The notes: generated by a model not told the origin, from the letters alone. DNA of 64,000 nucleotides from Flavobacterium psychrolimnae (GCF_003312425.1 NZ_QNUX01000009.1:107501-171500); one strand, 5' to 3'; counted from the first letter of the stretch, positions 37,961 through 46,767 are shown. Numbers and translations: made by a program.

Positions 37961-38242
37961 ATGTTATTAGAAATAGTTTCACCAGAAGCAAAATTGTTTT
38001 CAGCAGAAGTAACTTCGGTTACATTGCCAGGAGTTGATGGAAGCTTTCAAATTTTGAATAACCACGCGCCAATTGTTTCTATTTTAGAAAAAGGAGTAGT
38101 GAAAATTACAGCATCAAACTTTACTTTTGCAAAAGAAGTGGCGAGTAAATTCACGAAGTTGGATGCTCAAAATTATACACTTGCTATCAATTCAGGAACA
38201 ATTGAAATGAAAGACAATAAAGTTATTGTTTTAGTTGACTAA
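37961..38242 (+). CDS. atpC: F0F1 ATP synthase subunit epsilon (short form)
   Basis: The 93-aa protein has the epsilon beta-sandwich domain: MLLEIVSPEAKLFSAEVTSVTLPGVDGSFQIL, the HAPIVSILEKGVVKI motif and the closing INSGTIEMKDNKVIVLVD. It ends there, without the C-terminal helical hairpin of about 40-50 residues that inhibits ATP hydrolysis in the E. coli protein. This short form is common in Bacteroidota. It is the second gene of the atpD-atpC unit. Confidence 0.93.
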   Translation: MLLEIVSPEAKLFSAEVTSVTLPGVDGSFQILNNHAPIVSILEKGVVKITASNFTFAKEVASKFTKLDAQNYTLAINSGTIEMKDNKVIVLVD

Positions 38243-38265
38243 GATAATTTAGATTATATAAATGA

Positions 38266-38294
38266 AAGCCTCGCAATTTGCGGGGTTTTTTTAT
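38266..38294. terminator. Terminator between atpC and the GNAT gene
   Basis: CCTCGCAA (38269-38276) and TTGCGGGG (38278-38285) form a stem followed by a T-run. It separates two converging genes. Confidence 0.8.
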
Positions 38295-38833
38295 ATCCAG
38301 TCCCAAAGGATGATATTCCATTCGATTCCATCTTCATGATATGTATCAATTATTTTAAATCCAATAGCGTGGTGTGCTTGCATAGAGCGAATGTTTATGG
38401 TGGCAACTTCAGTGATTAAATAATCAAATTGATGTTGCAATTCTTCTCTGTAAAAATGATAAAGCTCTCTGAATATTCCTTGTTTTCTATAGTTCTTATT
38501 TATACAAATTTGGCCCATTACAACATAGGTTTTGTCTTTAGGCATTAATTCATCTATTCTCTCAAACATTGGAATAAGAACCTCGATTTGGCGCCTAAAA
38601 TCGGGAAGCATTACTAAAGCGAAGCCTATGACAGTATTATCATTTACAGCTATGATATGTGGGCAAGCAGAATTCATTTGATCTAACAATGCAAGGGAAT
38701 GTTGTACCGTAACAAATCCTTGTTGAAGTTTTTCTTCGGAAGTAATATTTTGGGAACTATTTTGTAATTGAAGTGTTCTGATTTGTTCCAGTTCCTTTTG
38801 ATTTGATGCTCTTTTATAACTTATAGTTTTCAT
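38291..38833 (-). CDS. GNAT-family N-acetyltransferase
   Basis: This 180-aa protein has the GNAT acetyl-CoA site near KTYVVMGQICINKNYRKQGIFRELYHF, where the N-x-R-x-x-G-I motif matches the pyrophosphate-binding loop. A later strand (YLITEVATINIRSMQAHHAIGFKII, read in parts) corresponds to motif B. It should transfer acetyl from acetyl-CoA to an amine; the substrate is unknown. It converges on atpC across a shared terminator and is 77 nt downstream of the DoxX-like gene on the same strand. Confidence 0.88.
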   Translation of the reverse strand: MKTISYKRASNQKELEQIRTLQLQNSSQNITSEEKLQQGFVTVQHSLALLDQMNSACPHIIAVNDNTVIGFALVMLPDFRRQIEVLIPMFERIDELMPKDKTYVVMGQICINKNYRKQGIFRELYHFYREELQHQFDYLITEVATINIRSMQAHHAIGFKIIDTYHEDGIEWNIILWDWI

Positions 38834-38910
38834 TAGCCTTCAATGATTCAAATTTAATTAATTTATTACTTTCATAAAATTATAAAATTCTAGAGGTTAA
38901 CGAATAGTAT

Positions 38911-39339
38911 TCATTTGCTATTTTTGATTCGTTCCAAATTCATATCAACATAATACTTTTTATTGTATTTTCCTGCAACAATAAGAGCTCCAGAAATAAG
39001 AATCAGATTTTTGATAATGTATTGTCCCGCTAAAGTAGGGCAGTATGGAAAAGCATCAAAACAGATGGTTTTTAGAATGAAAACAGGAAAAAATGTAGCT
39101 GCCATATGTAATAATAATAACGGAATAGTGTAAGGAATACATCTTTTTATAAGCAAACCAATACCTATAAGAACTTCGCAAACACCAAGGATTGGAATGA
39201 ATATTTGCGGTTGAAACCAATGAACGGTTTGTTCTACTAATTCGTCGGCCGGGCTCATCCCGAAAATTTTTAATCCACCAAACCAAATATATACAATAGA
39301 CAGAGCAATGCGCATGATATTGATGCTGTGTTTCTCCAT
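38911..39339 (-). CDS. DoxX-like membrane protein
   Basis: This 142-aa integral membrane protein has four hydrophobic segments with the DoxX pattern IALSIVYIWFGGLKIFGMSPADELVE at the N-terminus, then FIPILGVCEVLIGIGLLIKRCI. DoxX-family proteins are small quinone-linked or uncharacterised inner-membrane proteins; a precise function is unknown. It lies upstream of the GNAT gene on the same strand. Confidence 0.85.
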   Translation of the reverse strand: MEKHSINIMRIALSIVYIWFGGLKIFGMSPADELVEQTVHWFQPQIFIPILGVCEVLIGIGLLIKRCIPYTIPLLLLHMAATFFPVFILKTICFDAFPYCPTLAGQYIIKNLILISGALIVAGKYNKKYYVDMNLERIKNSK

Positions 39340-39407
39340 TTTGTGACTAAATCTAAAATAGAAGTCTTCAAATAGTGTTTTAATAGTATAGTAGTTTCAG
39401 TCTTTTA

Positions 39408-39445
39408 TAAAAAAGCCTAACAGGTTTCCAACATCTGTTAGGCTT
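39408..39445 (-). terminator. Terminator of the haloperoxidase operon
   Basis: AAGCCTAACAG (39413-39423) and CTGTTAGGCTT (39435-39445) form a perfect 11-bp stem; on the minus strand it runs into a T-tract. It ends the transcript of the PAP2/haloperoxidase gene. Confidence 0.9.
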
Positions 39446-39505
39446 GAGCTGATAAAGAATTTTTAAACAAACCTTTAAACAAATTATCAACTTAATTGTT
39501 TCAAA

Positions 39506-41062
39506 TTATTCTGCGCCATCAGTAATGGCTCTTGCTACAGCAAAACCCCCTACTTTTTCTCCTAGTTCAAGTCCTTTCTCACAATCGCTTCTGTAATGAA
39601 TGCAACCAAACATTCTAGAATCCGAAGCTTCTTTTGCCATAGAGATAAAACTTTGTTTTTTTGCCGGAATTATATGTGATAAAACTACACATGCAGCACC
39701 GCTAAACGTGGAGTGTCCTGACACGTAGGAAGGGAAATTAGGTGTTCCTGTCAATGTTTTTATTGATGAATCAACTTGAGATGGTCTTGGGTTAAAGTAG
39801 GTATATTTTGCATCCCAACAGCTGATTGCTGCATCCATCATTGCGATGTTTAATAATGCAAGATTTCTTGCCCAACGTACTTCACTATAATTTAGTTCTA
39901 CAAACGACTCTGAGGCAATTGCATTCCAGTGTCCAGGAGGTGTGTATGTTCCTACGCCGTCAGCCCAAAAAGTAACAATTTGCATGTTCTTTTTTGTGGC
40001 ATTTTTGCCATAGTTTTTTACTTCAGCCAATTCCTTTGCAAATTGTTCTGATTTTGTAGAAGGCGGTGGAACCGGACGGCTTGCAACAACCATTTCTGGT
40101 GTCATTAAGAATGATTTTACTTTTCCAAACAATGGTAACATTGGAGGTCTTACAGGTATATCTAATGATTTCCAAGGAGTTTCTCCTGTGGCAGTAGTTT
40201 GAGTTTCCAGTTGTGTCCAAAGCACTTGATTGCCAATAGCTGCTCCAGTTCCATCAGAAGCCGCTCTGGCGATAAATTTACCTGCAATTTTTCTTCCTAA
40301 AATAATTCCCGCATCAATATCACTCCTAACATTAGCGCCACTAATAATACGATATAATTTTTGTTCCTCTGCCTTTTCTTGTATGTAAGCAATTTCTGTT
40401 GGAAACAATAATTTTAATAATTCAACCGTAACTCCTGCTAAAACAGCATCTTCAGATGGATAGGAAGGTAAGATGCTTTTTGGGATTAAAACCGGTAAAG
40501 TAGCATCAACCGTAAAAGGTGCAGCTCTATTATATAGTTTTTTATAATGCCAAGTCGCAATCATCGCATCGTATTGCGCCGCACTTACATAAGCATAAGC
40601 TCTTGCTGCATATGGAGGATTTGAAAAAGGAAATTCAGGATTCGCAAATGGATTTGCTCCAGATGGTGCAGGGTAGGTTCCGTCTTCATTTTGATATGGC
40701 GGACGATTGTGTCTTGCAACTAAAGTTCGCATGATTTCATTCCAACGTAAAACACCTCCGGCACTCCAGTATTTTATTATTTTTTTCTGTTCCGGCGTTA
40801 TGCTTGCTTGATAACTTTTTATTTCATTGATTTCTCTTGTAAATGCGGCTGCAGTACTTGCTATTGGTGCATCCAAAGAGAATTCATCCGGCGTAGTCAA
40901 TAGGAATGTTTTCCAAGTTCCTGCTAATTCGTCTGTATTAGCCGGATTTAATTGAGGAAATTGTTCGTTGCGTTCTGTTAACTCATCACTACAAGAATAG
41001 TTCAACGTAATAAACAAAATCAAAAGACTGTTATAGGCTATTTTTTGTATTTTATTTTTCAT
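39506..41062 (-). CDS. Vanadium-dependent haloperoxidase/PAP2-type lipoprotein
   Basis: The 518-aa protein has a lipoprotein signal (LLILFITLNYSC, Cys24) and the complete vanadium haloperoxidase/PAP2 active-site triad of motifs: K-x6-R-P as KYTYFNPRP (K419, R426), the SGH loop in SYVSGHS (448-450), and SR-x5-H-x3-D as SRMFGCIHYRSD (S482, H489, D493). A long N-terminal helical extension typical of haloperoxidases is present. It could be a halogenating or bromide-oxidising enzyme, or a phosphatase; motifs alone do not decide. Its start overlaps the stop of the neighbouring barrel gene by 11 nt, so the three genes 42058-43185, 41052-41975 and this one form an operon. Confidence 0.88.
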   Translation of the reverse strand: MKNKIQKIAYNSLLILFITLNYSCSDELTERNEQFPQLNPANTDELAGTWKTFLLTTPDEFSLDAPIASTAAAFTREINEIKSYQASITPEQKKIIKYWSAGGVLRWNEIMRTLVARHNRPPYQNEDGTYPAPSGANPFANPEFPFSNPPYAARAYAYVSAAQYDAMIATWHYKKLYNRAAPFTVDATLPVLIPKSILPSYPSEDAVLAGVTVELLKLLFPTEIAYIQEKAEEQKLYRIISGANVRSDIDAGIILGRKIAGKFIARAASDGTGAAIGNQVLWTQLETQTTATGETPWKSLDIPVRPPMLPLFGKVKSFLMTPEMVVASRPVPPPSTKSEQFAKELAEVKNYGKNATKKNMQIVTFWADGVGTYTPPGHWNAIASESFVELNYSEVRWARNLALLNIAMMDAAISCWDAKYTYFNPRPSQVDSSIKTLTGTPNFPSYVSGHSTFSGAACVVLSHIIPAKKQSFISMAKEASDSRMFGCIHYRSDCEKGLELGEKVGGFAVARAITDGAE

Positions 41063-41975
41063 TTTCTTGAGTTGTTTTTTTTAAATTAAGGATATAAAAT
41101 AAACCGCCATAAAAGGTATTAGATTGTCCAATATTTCTGCCTTCTGTAACAAAATTGCATCCTCCAATAATAGATAATGCGGGTATTTTTTTGAGCGTAT
41201 ATTTAGTATTCACACCTACTTTTAATGCATTCATAGTATTGCTTGGAAAGGGCATGTTGTTTTTTGTAATGTCAAATCCTCCAGTTTGCGTAACCCAGTT
41301 ATCAAGTACTGCTTCGGCTATTAATCTATTGGAACGATAGCCTATTCTGTAGTTTACCGAAATAGCGTCTGGCATGTCAACTTCATTGGTATAATGTATT
41401 TCGTCTGTATAATAGGAATTTCGGTCAATGGTTATGTTGGCTCTTTTTATATACGCTCCAGATAGCGTGGTGAAAAAACGACCTCTTTGATAATCACCCA
41501 TTAATCGTAAAGATGCAGTTTTGCTTTTTAGACCAAGACTCAAAGGTAAATAATCAGCTGAATAATTAGAAACTGGAGCCGAAAGTCCTCCTAAAGCATA
41601 TAAAGAGTAGGTGGCTTTTCCAATTGTTTTTTCAAAAGGCATGTATTTTATCGTTAACGATAGATCTTGTAATCCTTTTTGACCTTCCATTGTTCCTGCA
41701 GAAGCTTTTGTTTCTACATAAGGAAGACTGAAAATAATATTCAATTTATCAGAAACACCATAGTTTCCCATTAGTGCAACTGATTTTGTGGAAACAGTTC
41801 CAAGATTGAGGTTTTCCCTTTTAAAAGTTCCTTCCCAATATTCGTCCCAGCTGCTATATTGGTATACAGCCCCAAAACAAAAATTGTTCTTGCTCATCAT
41901 AATGCCATCAATCTCTGTTTGAGCATTCATAAATAAAGGTGCCAATAGCAGGCAACTCAAATAAAATTTTTTCAT
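41052..41975 (-). CDS. Outer-membrane beta-barrel protein (haloperoxidase operon)
   Basis: The 307-aa protein begins with a signal peptide (MKKFYLSCLLLAPLFMNAQ) and contains alternating aromatic and polar residues typical of outer-membrane barrels (FCFGAVYQYSSWDEYW, LNIIFSLPYVETKASAG, NTFYGGLFYIL). No Pfam-like motif is recognised. An open frame extends upstream to 42122, but the signal peptide fixes the start. Its stop overlaps the haloperoxidase start by 11 nt. It is related in style, not obviously in sequence, to the next upstream gene. Confidence 0.75.
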   Translation of the reverse strand: MKKFYLSCLLLAPLFMNAQTEIDGIMMSKNNFCFGAVYQYSSWDEYWEGTFKRENLNLGTVSTKSVALMGNYGVSDKLNIIFSLPYVETKASAGTMEGQKGLQDLSLTIKYMPFEKTIGKATYSLYALGGLSAPVSNYSADYLPLSLGLKSKTASLRLMGDYQRGRFFTTLSGAYIKRANITIDRNSYYTDEIHYTNEVDMPDAISVNYRIGYRSNRLIAEAVLDNWVTQTGGFDITKNNMPFPSNTMNALKVGVNTKYTLKKIPALSIIGGCNFVTEGRNIGQSNTFYGGLFYILNLKKTTQENEK

Positions 41976-42057
41976 TAAAAATGGTTTTTTGGTTAGTGGT
42001 TTTGGTATTTTATTTTTTAAAAGTGTGTTGTTTCTATTATTGCTACTGCAGGGAATG

Positions 42058-43185
42058 TTAAAATCTAGTTGATATACCAATGTTAATGGTGTAATCAGCA
42101 AATGCCGCATCTCCTTGAACATGAGTTCCTGTTGTTACAGAATTTTCCTTGTCGGTTACACTTTGAGTACGGTTACGAACCACTGCAAACGGTACCGATG
42201 CAAACAGAACAACTTTTTTATATTCATAATTTATGGAAGGTTCAACCGACCAGATATAACCTGGACGACGGAAATCTCCACTGCCACCCACAAGATCATT
42301 CACAGGAATCCCTTCTAATCTGGCACCTGCGGCTAGAGACAATCCTTTAATTTGATTCACTGAATAATTGAAACCCGCTCTAAACATATATTGATCCGGA
42401 ACACTCATAATAGCTTCGTTAGCAAGTCGTGATGCTAATGTTTCACGATAGGTTCGAGTTCCGTTTTGTTCACGTGGATTTATCAAATAATAGAAATTAC
42501 CGTAAACGCCAAAGTTTTCTATGAAGTTGTAGAATGTATTTACTTCAAATGTAAATCCCGTTCCGCCGTCTCCTAACTGGATAGATTGATCTACCGGGCG
42601 CAATTCTTTTGTTCCGTTTGGACCTACATTGTAAAAATAATCTTTGTAATTGTAATCACCAGTTGGTAATTTTATACCTAATCCTAGTTGTATGTTTCCA
42701 TTGGTGCTTTTTGCAGGGTCTAACATCCATCTGTAAGCGGCGAATCTTATGTCGCCAATACCAAATGAGCTGGTAGAATTACGTTCTCTTTTTACGTAAG
42801 TGCCATTTACCAATCCATGTTCGTACAATGAAGAACGAACGTTATTTGAAATAGGAAGATCGACCATAACGGACCATCGGTTATTTAATATTCGGGTAAG
42901 TGAAAGATTGAAAACGGAAGTGTAATTGATAACTTCTGTTTTTTGCACTAATCTGTCTTTGTTTTCCTCTGTTCCTGAAAAGTGTCTGAATGATCTAAAA
43001 TAGCGTCCGCTGCTGGCAAATTGCCATCCAGAAACGTTGGTACTGTCAGCATGAATCGACATGCAACTTGTCGCGTTACCTTTGATAGCGACACAGCCTT
43101 GCGCAGCTATTTTTTGGGAGTTAAATGCAATTGTTACGAACAGGATAAAACTACAAACGGATTGTAAAGTGGGTAAATTTTTCAA
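42058..43185 (-). CDS. Outer-membrane beta-barrel/transporter protein (haloperoxidase operon)
   Basis: This 375-aa protein has a signal peptide (SFILFVTIAFNSQKIAAQ) and beta-barrel-like sequence (SVMVDLPISNNVRSSLY, IRFAAYRWMLDP, GLGIKLPTGDYNYKDYF). The phrase IKLPTGDY is typical of transporter-like outer-membrane proteins that appear as 'transporter' families in Bacteroidota. It ends VNIG-like TINIGISTRF. It is 82 nt upstream of the second barrel gene and probably first in the haloperoxidase operon. Confidence 0.75.
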   Translation of the reverse strand: MKNLPTLQSVCSFILFVTIAFNSQKIAAQGCVAIKGNATSCMSIHADSTNVSGWQFASSGRYFRSFRHFSGTEENKDRLVQKTEVINYTSVFNLSLTRILNNRWSVMVDLPISNNVRSSLYEHGLVNGTYVKRERNSTSSFGIGDIRFAAYRWMLDPAKSTNGNIQLGLGIKLPTGDYNYKDYFYNVGPNGTKELRPVDQSIQLGDGGTGFTFEVNTFYNFIENFGVYGNFYYLINPREQNGTRTYRETLASRLANEAIMSVPDQYMFRAGFNYSVNQIKGLSLAAGARLEGIPVNDLVGGSGDFRRPGYIWSVEPSINYEYKKVVLFASVPFAVVRNRTQSVTDKENSVTTGTHVQGDAAFADYTINIGISTRF

Positions 43186-43665
43186 TTTTTTGGTTTTTTG
43201 AATGGTTAATGATTTAAAATAGGCCTATAACAACTTCTTCCAGATTGAAGTAATTGTTAAAAATTTAAATTGATTGATAGATAGTGTCGCTTTAAAACAA
43301 GATTTTCTGTTGGCTTTCGCCAAAGATTTACGTGTGATTTTACAAGGCAAAGTTGATGGGTGAAAGCCTTTCTTTAAAATAAAGAATGCTGTTCATAAAT
43401 CCAAATTTGAATTTTCCAATCCATTTAAATTACGATACTGAAAGCTAATTGTATAAAACAAACCAAAATAGAAATAAAATAAGCCTTTGAAAACATGAAA
43501 AATAAATGAATTCAGAAAATACAAAAGTCTATTTTGCATTTTTAACGGGCATAATTTCTACTAAAAGAGTGTAATAAATGTACAGATTTAGCTAAAAAAT
43601 AATCGTGAATTATCTTGACTTTACAAATGCCAGATAAAAGCGAATGATTTCACTAAAAAGAAGAT
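43186..43665. other. Intergenic region without a recognised feature
   Basis: This 480-nt AT-rich gap separates the unknown 179-aa gene from the barrel gene, both on the minus strand. I see no ORF, RNA gene or clear TAnnTTTG box. A small inverted pair TAACAA...TTGTTA lies near 43228-43258. Confidence 0.5.
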
Positions 43666-44205
43666 TTAAACGAAATCGGGTGGTGAATACGATAAAGAAA
43701 TGTATCCGGAATCTATCGCTTGGTTTGGTGTAATGATAGATTCAGTTGAATGTAGGACAGTTTCCGGAGAAAAATCCATGCAAACCGTATTATTTGGAAT
43801 ATAATCTTGAAGAAAAGACTTCATGAGTTTTTTTACCGGAGACTCTTTAGATGAAGATCCGTTGAATAATTGGTTATCAACAATGTCTTTTAAATCCTGG
43901 CTTATCGCATCTTGATGAGAATTGCGCAGGTAATATAAGCTAAGTATATTGTTTTGGATTCTTTTCTTGAAAATGTGATAACTCTTGTTGTTGATAACCA
44001 CATCTTCATTTACATACTCAAAGTCAGTATCTTCGATAAAGGAGTATAAAGTTGCATTTAATTGGATTACTTGAAACTCTGAATCGTGTCTTTTTTCCAT
44101 AGAAGCTACCCATGCTTGCTCTTCTTGATAAGCAAACATCAGATAGTATCCCATCACGTTGTAGAACAACGTTACTATTAGAAAAAGTGATGCAATTCGT
44201 TTCAT
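43666..44205 (-). CDS. Uncharacterised envelope protein with N-terminal anchor
   Basis: The 179-aa protein begins with a hydrophobic segment (MKRIASLFLIVTLFYNVMGYYLMF) that may be a signal anchor. It then has a mixed alpha/beta sequence with NKSYHIFKKRIQNNILSLYYLRN and a C-terminus SYSPPDFV. I do not recognise the family. It is separated by 480 nt from the haloperoxidase operon on the same strand, and a TACTTTCG near-promoter precedes it. It diverges from bioF. Confidence 0.55.
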   Translation of the reverse strand: MKRIASLFLIVTLFYNVMGYYLMFAYQEEQAWVASMEKRHDSEFQVIQLNATLYSFIEDTDFEYVNEDVVINNKSYHIFKKRIQNNILSLYYLRNSHQDAISQDLKDIVDNQLFNGSSSKESPVKKLMKSFLQDYIPNNTVCMDFSPETVLHSTESIITPNQAIDSGYISLSYSPPDFV

Positions 44206-44487
44206 ATTGCCCGAAAGTAGAAAACTATTTCATTGGTTAACATCTTCGATATTAATTTTAAGTTTTTTTTAACATAATTTTATGAAATATATATATCGAA
44301 ACCGTTTTCGGAAAAAATTACAAGTATTTTTTTAATTGCTTTAATTCAAATATTAATTTGTAATAGAATTGTTTTTTTGGTGAGCAAGTTGAATATCGTT
44401 TTGAAGAAATGAGTTTTATTCATTTTTTAAAATTTGATAAAAAAACTAACAAATAGTTCCCAAAATTCTTAAACCAAAAAAGATGCT

Positions 44488-44495
44488 TATTTTTG
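44488..44495 (+). promoter_or_regulatory. -7 promoter box (TATTTTTG) of bioF, almost touching the ATG
   Basis: TATTTTTG fits TAnnTTTG, and the bioF ATG (44502) begins only 7 nt after the last G. Transcription should therefore begin at or within a few nt of the start codon. Confidence 0.6.
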
Positions 44496-44501
44496 TGGAC
44501 T

Positions 44502-45653
44502 ATGAAACATTTTCCAGAAAATTTATCCGCTAAACTTGAAATTCGAAAGCAAAATAATGCGTTGCGAAAATTATCTTTGTCAAGTAATAAGATTGATTTT
44601 TCTTCCAATGATTACTTGGGTTTCTCACAATCAGAAATTATTTTTAAGGAAACGCATCAGCGTTTAATTGCCAATGGAATTATTCAAAACGGAGCAACGG
44701 GTTCCCGATTATTATCTGGAAACCACAAAATGTATCAAGAAACTGAAGATTTTATTGCAAAGTTTCACAAATCGGAATCGGCTTTAATTTTCAATTCCGG
44801 GTATGATGCTAATCTTGGATTCTTTGGCTCGGTTCCACAAAAAGGAGATTTAATTTTATACGATGAATTGTGTCATGCTTCTATTCGGGACGGAATTCAA
44901 CTGTCGAATGCGAAAGCCTATAAATTTAATCACAATGATTTTGAAGACCTAGAAAAATTAATTTTAAGAAATCCAAATACCATTATTTATATTGTCACTG
45001 AATCTGTTTTTTCTATGGATGGTGATTGTCCAAATCTAGAAGAATTGGTTTCGGTTTCAAATAAACACCAGTGTTATCTTGTTGTTGATGAAGCGCATGC
45101 TTTGGGAGTTTTTGGTTCAACAGGCGAAGGATTTGTTCAAATGCTGGGGTTGCAAGATCACGTTTTTGCCAGAATTATGACTTTCGGGAAAGGTTTGGGA
45201 TGTCATGGAGCCTCGATTTTAGGTTCAGTTGAATTGAGGGAATATTTAATAAATTTTGCTCGAAGTTTTATTTATACTACAGGGCTTTCACCACATTCTG
45301 TTGCTACAATTTTGGTTGCTTATCAGCATTTAAAACGGGATTCGGATTCTATTTTGAAATTAAGAGAAAATATTATTTCTTTTAATCAGCAGAAGAATTT
45401 GTTGGGATTAAAGCCGCTTTTTGTTCGAAGCAAATCTGCGATACAATCCGCCATTATTCCGGGAAATGAAAAAGTAAAAACTATTGCGAATCAACTGCAG
45501 GAAAAAGGATTTGATGTGAAAGCGATACTTTCGCCAACGGTTCCCGAAGGACAGGAAAGACTGCGTTTTTGTTTGCACAGTTATAATTCACAAGAGGAAA
45601 TCTCTGAAGTCTTACGATTGTTGAGTACTTTTGTTTTTATGGAACGCGGATAA
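44502..45653 (+). CDS. bioF: 8-amino-7-oxononanoate synthase
   Basis: BioF condenses pimeloyl-ACP (or -CoA) with L-alanine using PLP. The 383-aa protein has IDFSSNDYLGFSQSEI, GATGSRLLSGNHKMYQETEDFIA (in parts), DELCHASIRDGIQLS, VVDEAHALGVFG and the PLP-lysine region MTFGKGLGCHGA. It starts MKHFPENLSAKLEIRKQNN; an in-frame TTG 9 nt earlier lies inside the promoter box. The mRNA may be leaderless. A repeat and the GxxExxY gene follow, separating it from bioD. Confidence 0.95.
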   Translation: MKHFPENLSAKLEIRKQNNALRKLSLSSNKIDFSSNDYLGFSQSEIIFKETHQRLIANGIIQNGATGSRLLSGNHKMYQETEDFIAKFHKSESALIFNSGYDANLGFFGSVPQKGDLILYDELCHASIRDGIQLSNAKAYKFNHNDFEDLEKLILRNPNTIIYIVTESVFSMDGDCPNLEELVSVSNKHQCYLVVDEAHALGVFGSTGEGFVQMLGLQDHVFARIMTFGKGLGCHGASILGSVELREYLINFARSFIYTTGLSPHSVATILVAYQHLKRDSDSILKLRENIISFNQQKNLLGLKPLFVRSKSAIQSAIIPGNEKVKTIANQLQEKGFDVKAILSPTVPEGQERLRFCLHSYNSQEEISEVLRLLSTFVFMERG

Positions 45654-45698
45654 TACGGATTTAACCGATTAGCACGGATTTTAAATTTAAAATATATA
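45652..45698. repeat. CACGGATT repeat, left flank of the GxxExxY gene (copy 2)
   Basis: ATACGGATTTAACCGATTAG is followed by CACGGATTTTAAATTT (from 45673). The right flank of the gene carries an inverted AATCCGTG at 46104-46111. The two arms bracket the GxxExxY gene and are related to copies near 12.8 and 48.1-48.3 kb. Confidence 0.7.
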
Positions 45699-45700
45699 CG

Positions 45701-46093
45701 ATGTGTGATTTGTTGCATAAGAATTTGAGCGACACTATTTTGAAAATCTATTTTGAAGTTTACAACGAACTTGGTTATGGGTTTCTTGAAAAGGTGTATC
45801 AAAATGCCATGTATTTAGAGTTAAAATCCCGAGGGTACAAAGTAGAAGCTCAAAAACAAATTAAAGTATATTACAAAAGTCAATTGGTAGGTGATTATTT
45901 TGCGGACTTATTGATTGAAGACTCTATTATTCTTGAACTTAAAGCCTGTGGGTATTTGTTAGATGAGCATAAAGCCCAACTTTTAAATTATCTAAAGGCA
46001 ACTGATGTAGAAATTGGATTGTTACTAAACTTTGGAACAACTCCAGAATTTAAAAGGTCTATTTATACCAACGATAGAAAAAAGCTAATATAA
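45701..46093 (+). CDS. GxxExxY protein (PD-(D/E)xK-like, PDDEXK_3)
   Basis: The 130-aa protein has the name-giving motif GFLEKVY (Gly-x-x-Glu-x-x-Tyr) in ELGYGFLEKVYQNAM. A nuclease-like core follows, GDYFADLLIEDSIILELKA, with the Asp...Glu-x-Lys of the PD-(D/E)xK fold, and then HKAQLLNYLKATDVEIGLLLNFG. No activity has been demonstrated for the family to my knowledge; a nuclease role is predicted from the fold. It is inserted between bioF and bioD, has no obvious biotin role, and is flanked by inverted CACGGATT/AATCCGTG repeats, suggesting a small mobile or carried-in cassette. Confidence 0.88.
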   Translation: MCDLLHKNLSDTILKIYFEVYNELGYGFLEKVYQNAMYLELKSRGYKVEAQKQIKVYYKSQLVGDYFADLLIEDSIILELKACGYLLDEHKAQLLNYLKATDVEIGLLLNFGTTPEFKRSIYTNDRKKLI

Positions 46094-46103
46094 ATTTTTA
46101 AAA

Positions 46104-46148
46104 AATCCGTGACAATCAGTTAAATCTGTGTCATCCGTGTGCCAAACT
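46104..46148. repeat. AATCCGTG repeat, right flank of the GxxExxY gene (copy 3)
   Basis: AATCCGTG (46104-46111) faces the CACGGATT at 45673-45680. AATCTGTGTCATCCGTGTGCC follows in parts: AATCTGTG then ATCCGTGTG, ending just before ATG 46150 of bioD. It is the same family as copies 1, 2 and 4. Confidence 0.7.
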
Positions 46149-46149
46149 T

Positions 46150-46767
46150 ATGAAACTATTTATAACAGGAATTGGGACCGATGTAGGTAAAACCATCGCG
46201 TCAGCCATTATAACAGAAGCTTTAGAAGCTGATTATTGGAAACCCATACAAGCAGGCGATTTAGAAAACTCCGACAGTCATAAAATCAAATCATTTTTGT
46301 CCAATGAAAAAACGGTGATTCATCCCAATAGCTATGCTTTGAATACACCAGCTAGTCCACATCTCGCTGCTCAACTGGACGGAATTGTGATTGATTTAAA
46401 GAAAATTATTGAACCCGAAACAGAAAATCATTTGGTTGTTGAAGGAGCGGGAGGTGTTTTCGTACCATTAAATGATACTGATTGCGTGATTGATTTAATC
46501 CAAAATGAATATAAAGTGATTGTGGTTTCCCGACACTACTTGGGAAGTATCAATCATACGTTATTGACGATTGAAGCCTTGCAAAACAGAAAAATCGCAG
46601 TCGTGGGAATAGTTTTTTCTGGTGACGAAAATAAAGCAACCGAATCGATTATTTTATCTAAAACGGGAGTAAAATGCATTGGACGAATAGAACAAGAGCC
46701 GTATTTTGATAAAAATGTAATCAAAGAATACGCAGACCGATTTAGAGAAAATCTATTGAGTCTTTAA
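46150..46767 (+). CDS. bioD: Dethiobiotin synthetase
   Basis: BioD carboxylates 7,8-diaminononanoate to dethiobiotin with ATP. The 205-aa protein starts MKLFITGIGTDVGKTIASAI, with P-loop GTDVGKT. It has YWKPIQAGD, the SPHLAAQLDG motif, and VVEGAGGVFVPLNDTD. It follows the GxxExxY gene by 56 nt of repeat sequence and precedes bioA, which has its own promoter. Confidence 0.95.
   Translation: MKLFITGIGTDVGKTIASAIITEALEADYWKPIQAGDLENSDSHKIKSFLSNEKTVIHPNSYALNTPASPHLAAQLDGIVIDLKKIIEPETENHLVVEGAGGVFVPLNDTDCVIDLIQNEYKVIVVSRHYLGSINHTLLTIEALQNRKIAVVGIVFSGDENKATESIILSKTGVKCIGRIEQEPYFDKNVIKEYADRFRENLLSL

Noticed and set aside
41976..42122. Longer N-terminus of the second barrel protein
   Set aside because: It would put 49 residues before a clear signal peptide and overlap the neighbouring gene; start 41975 chosen.
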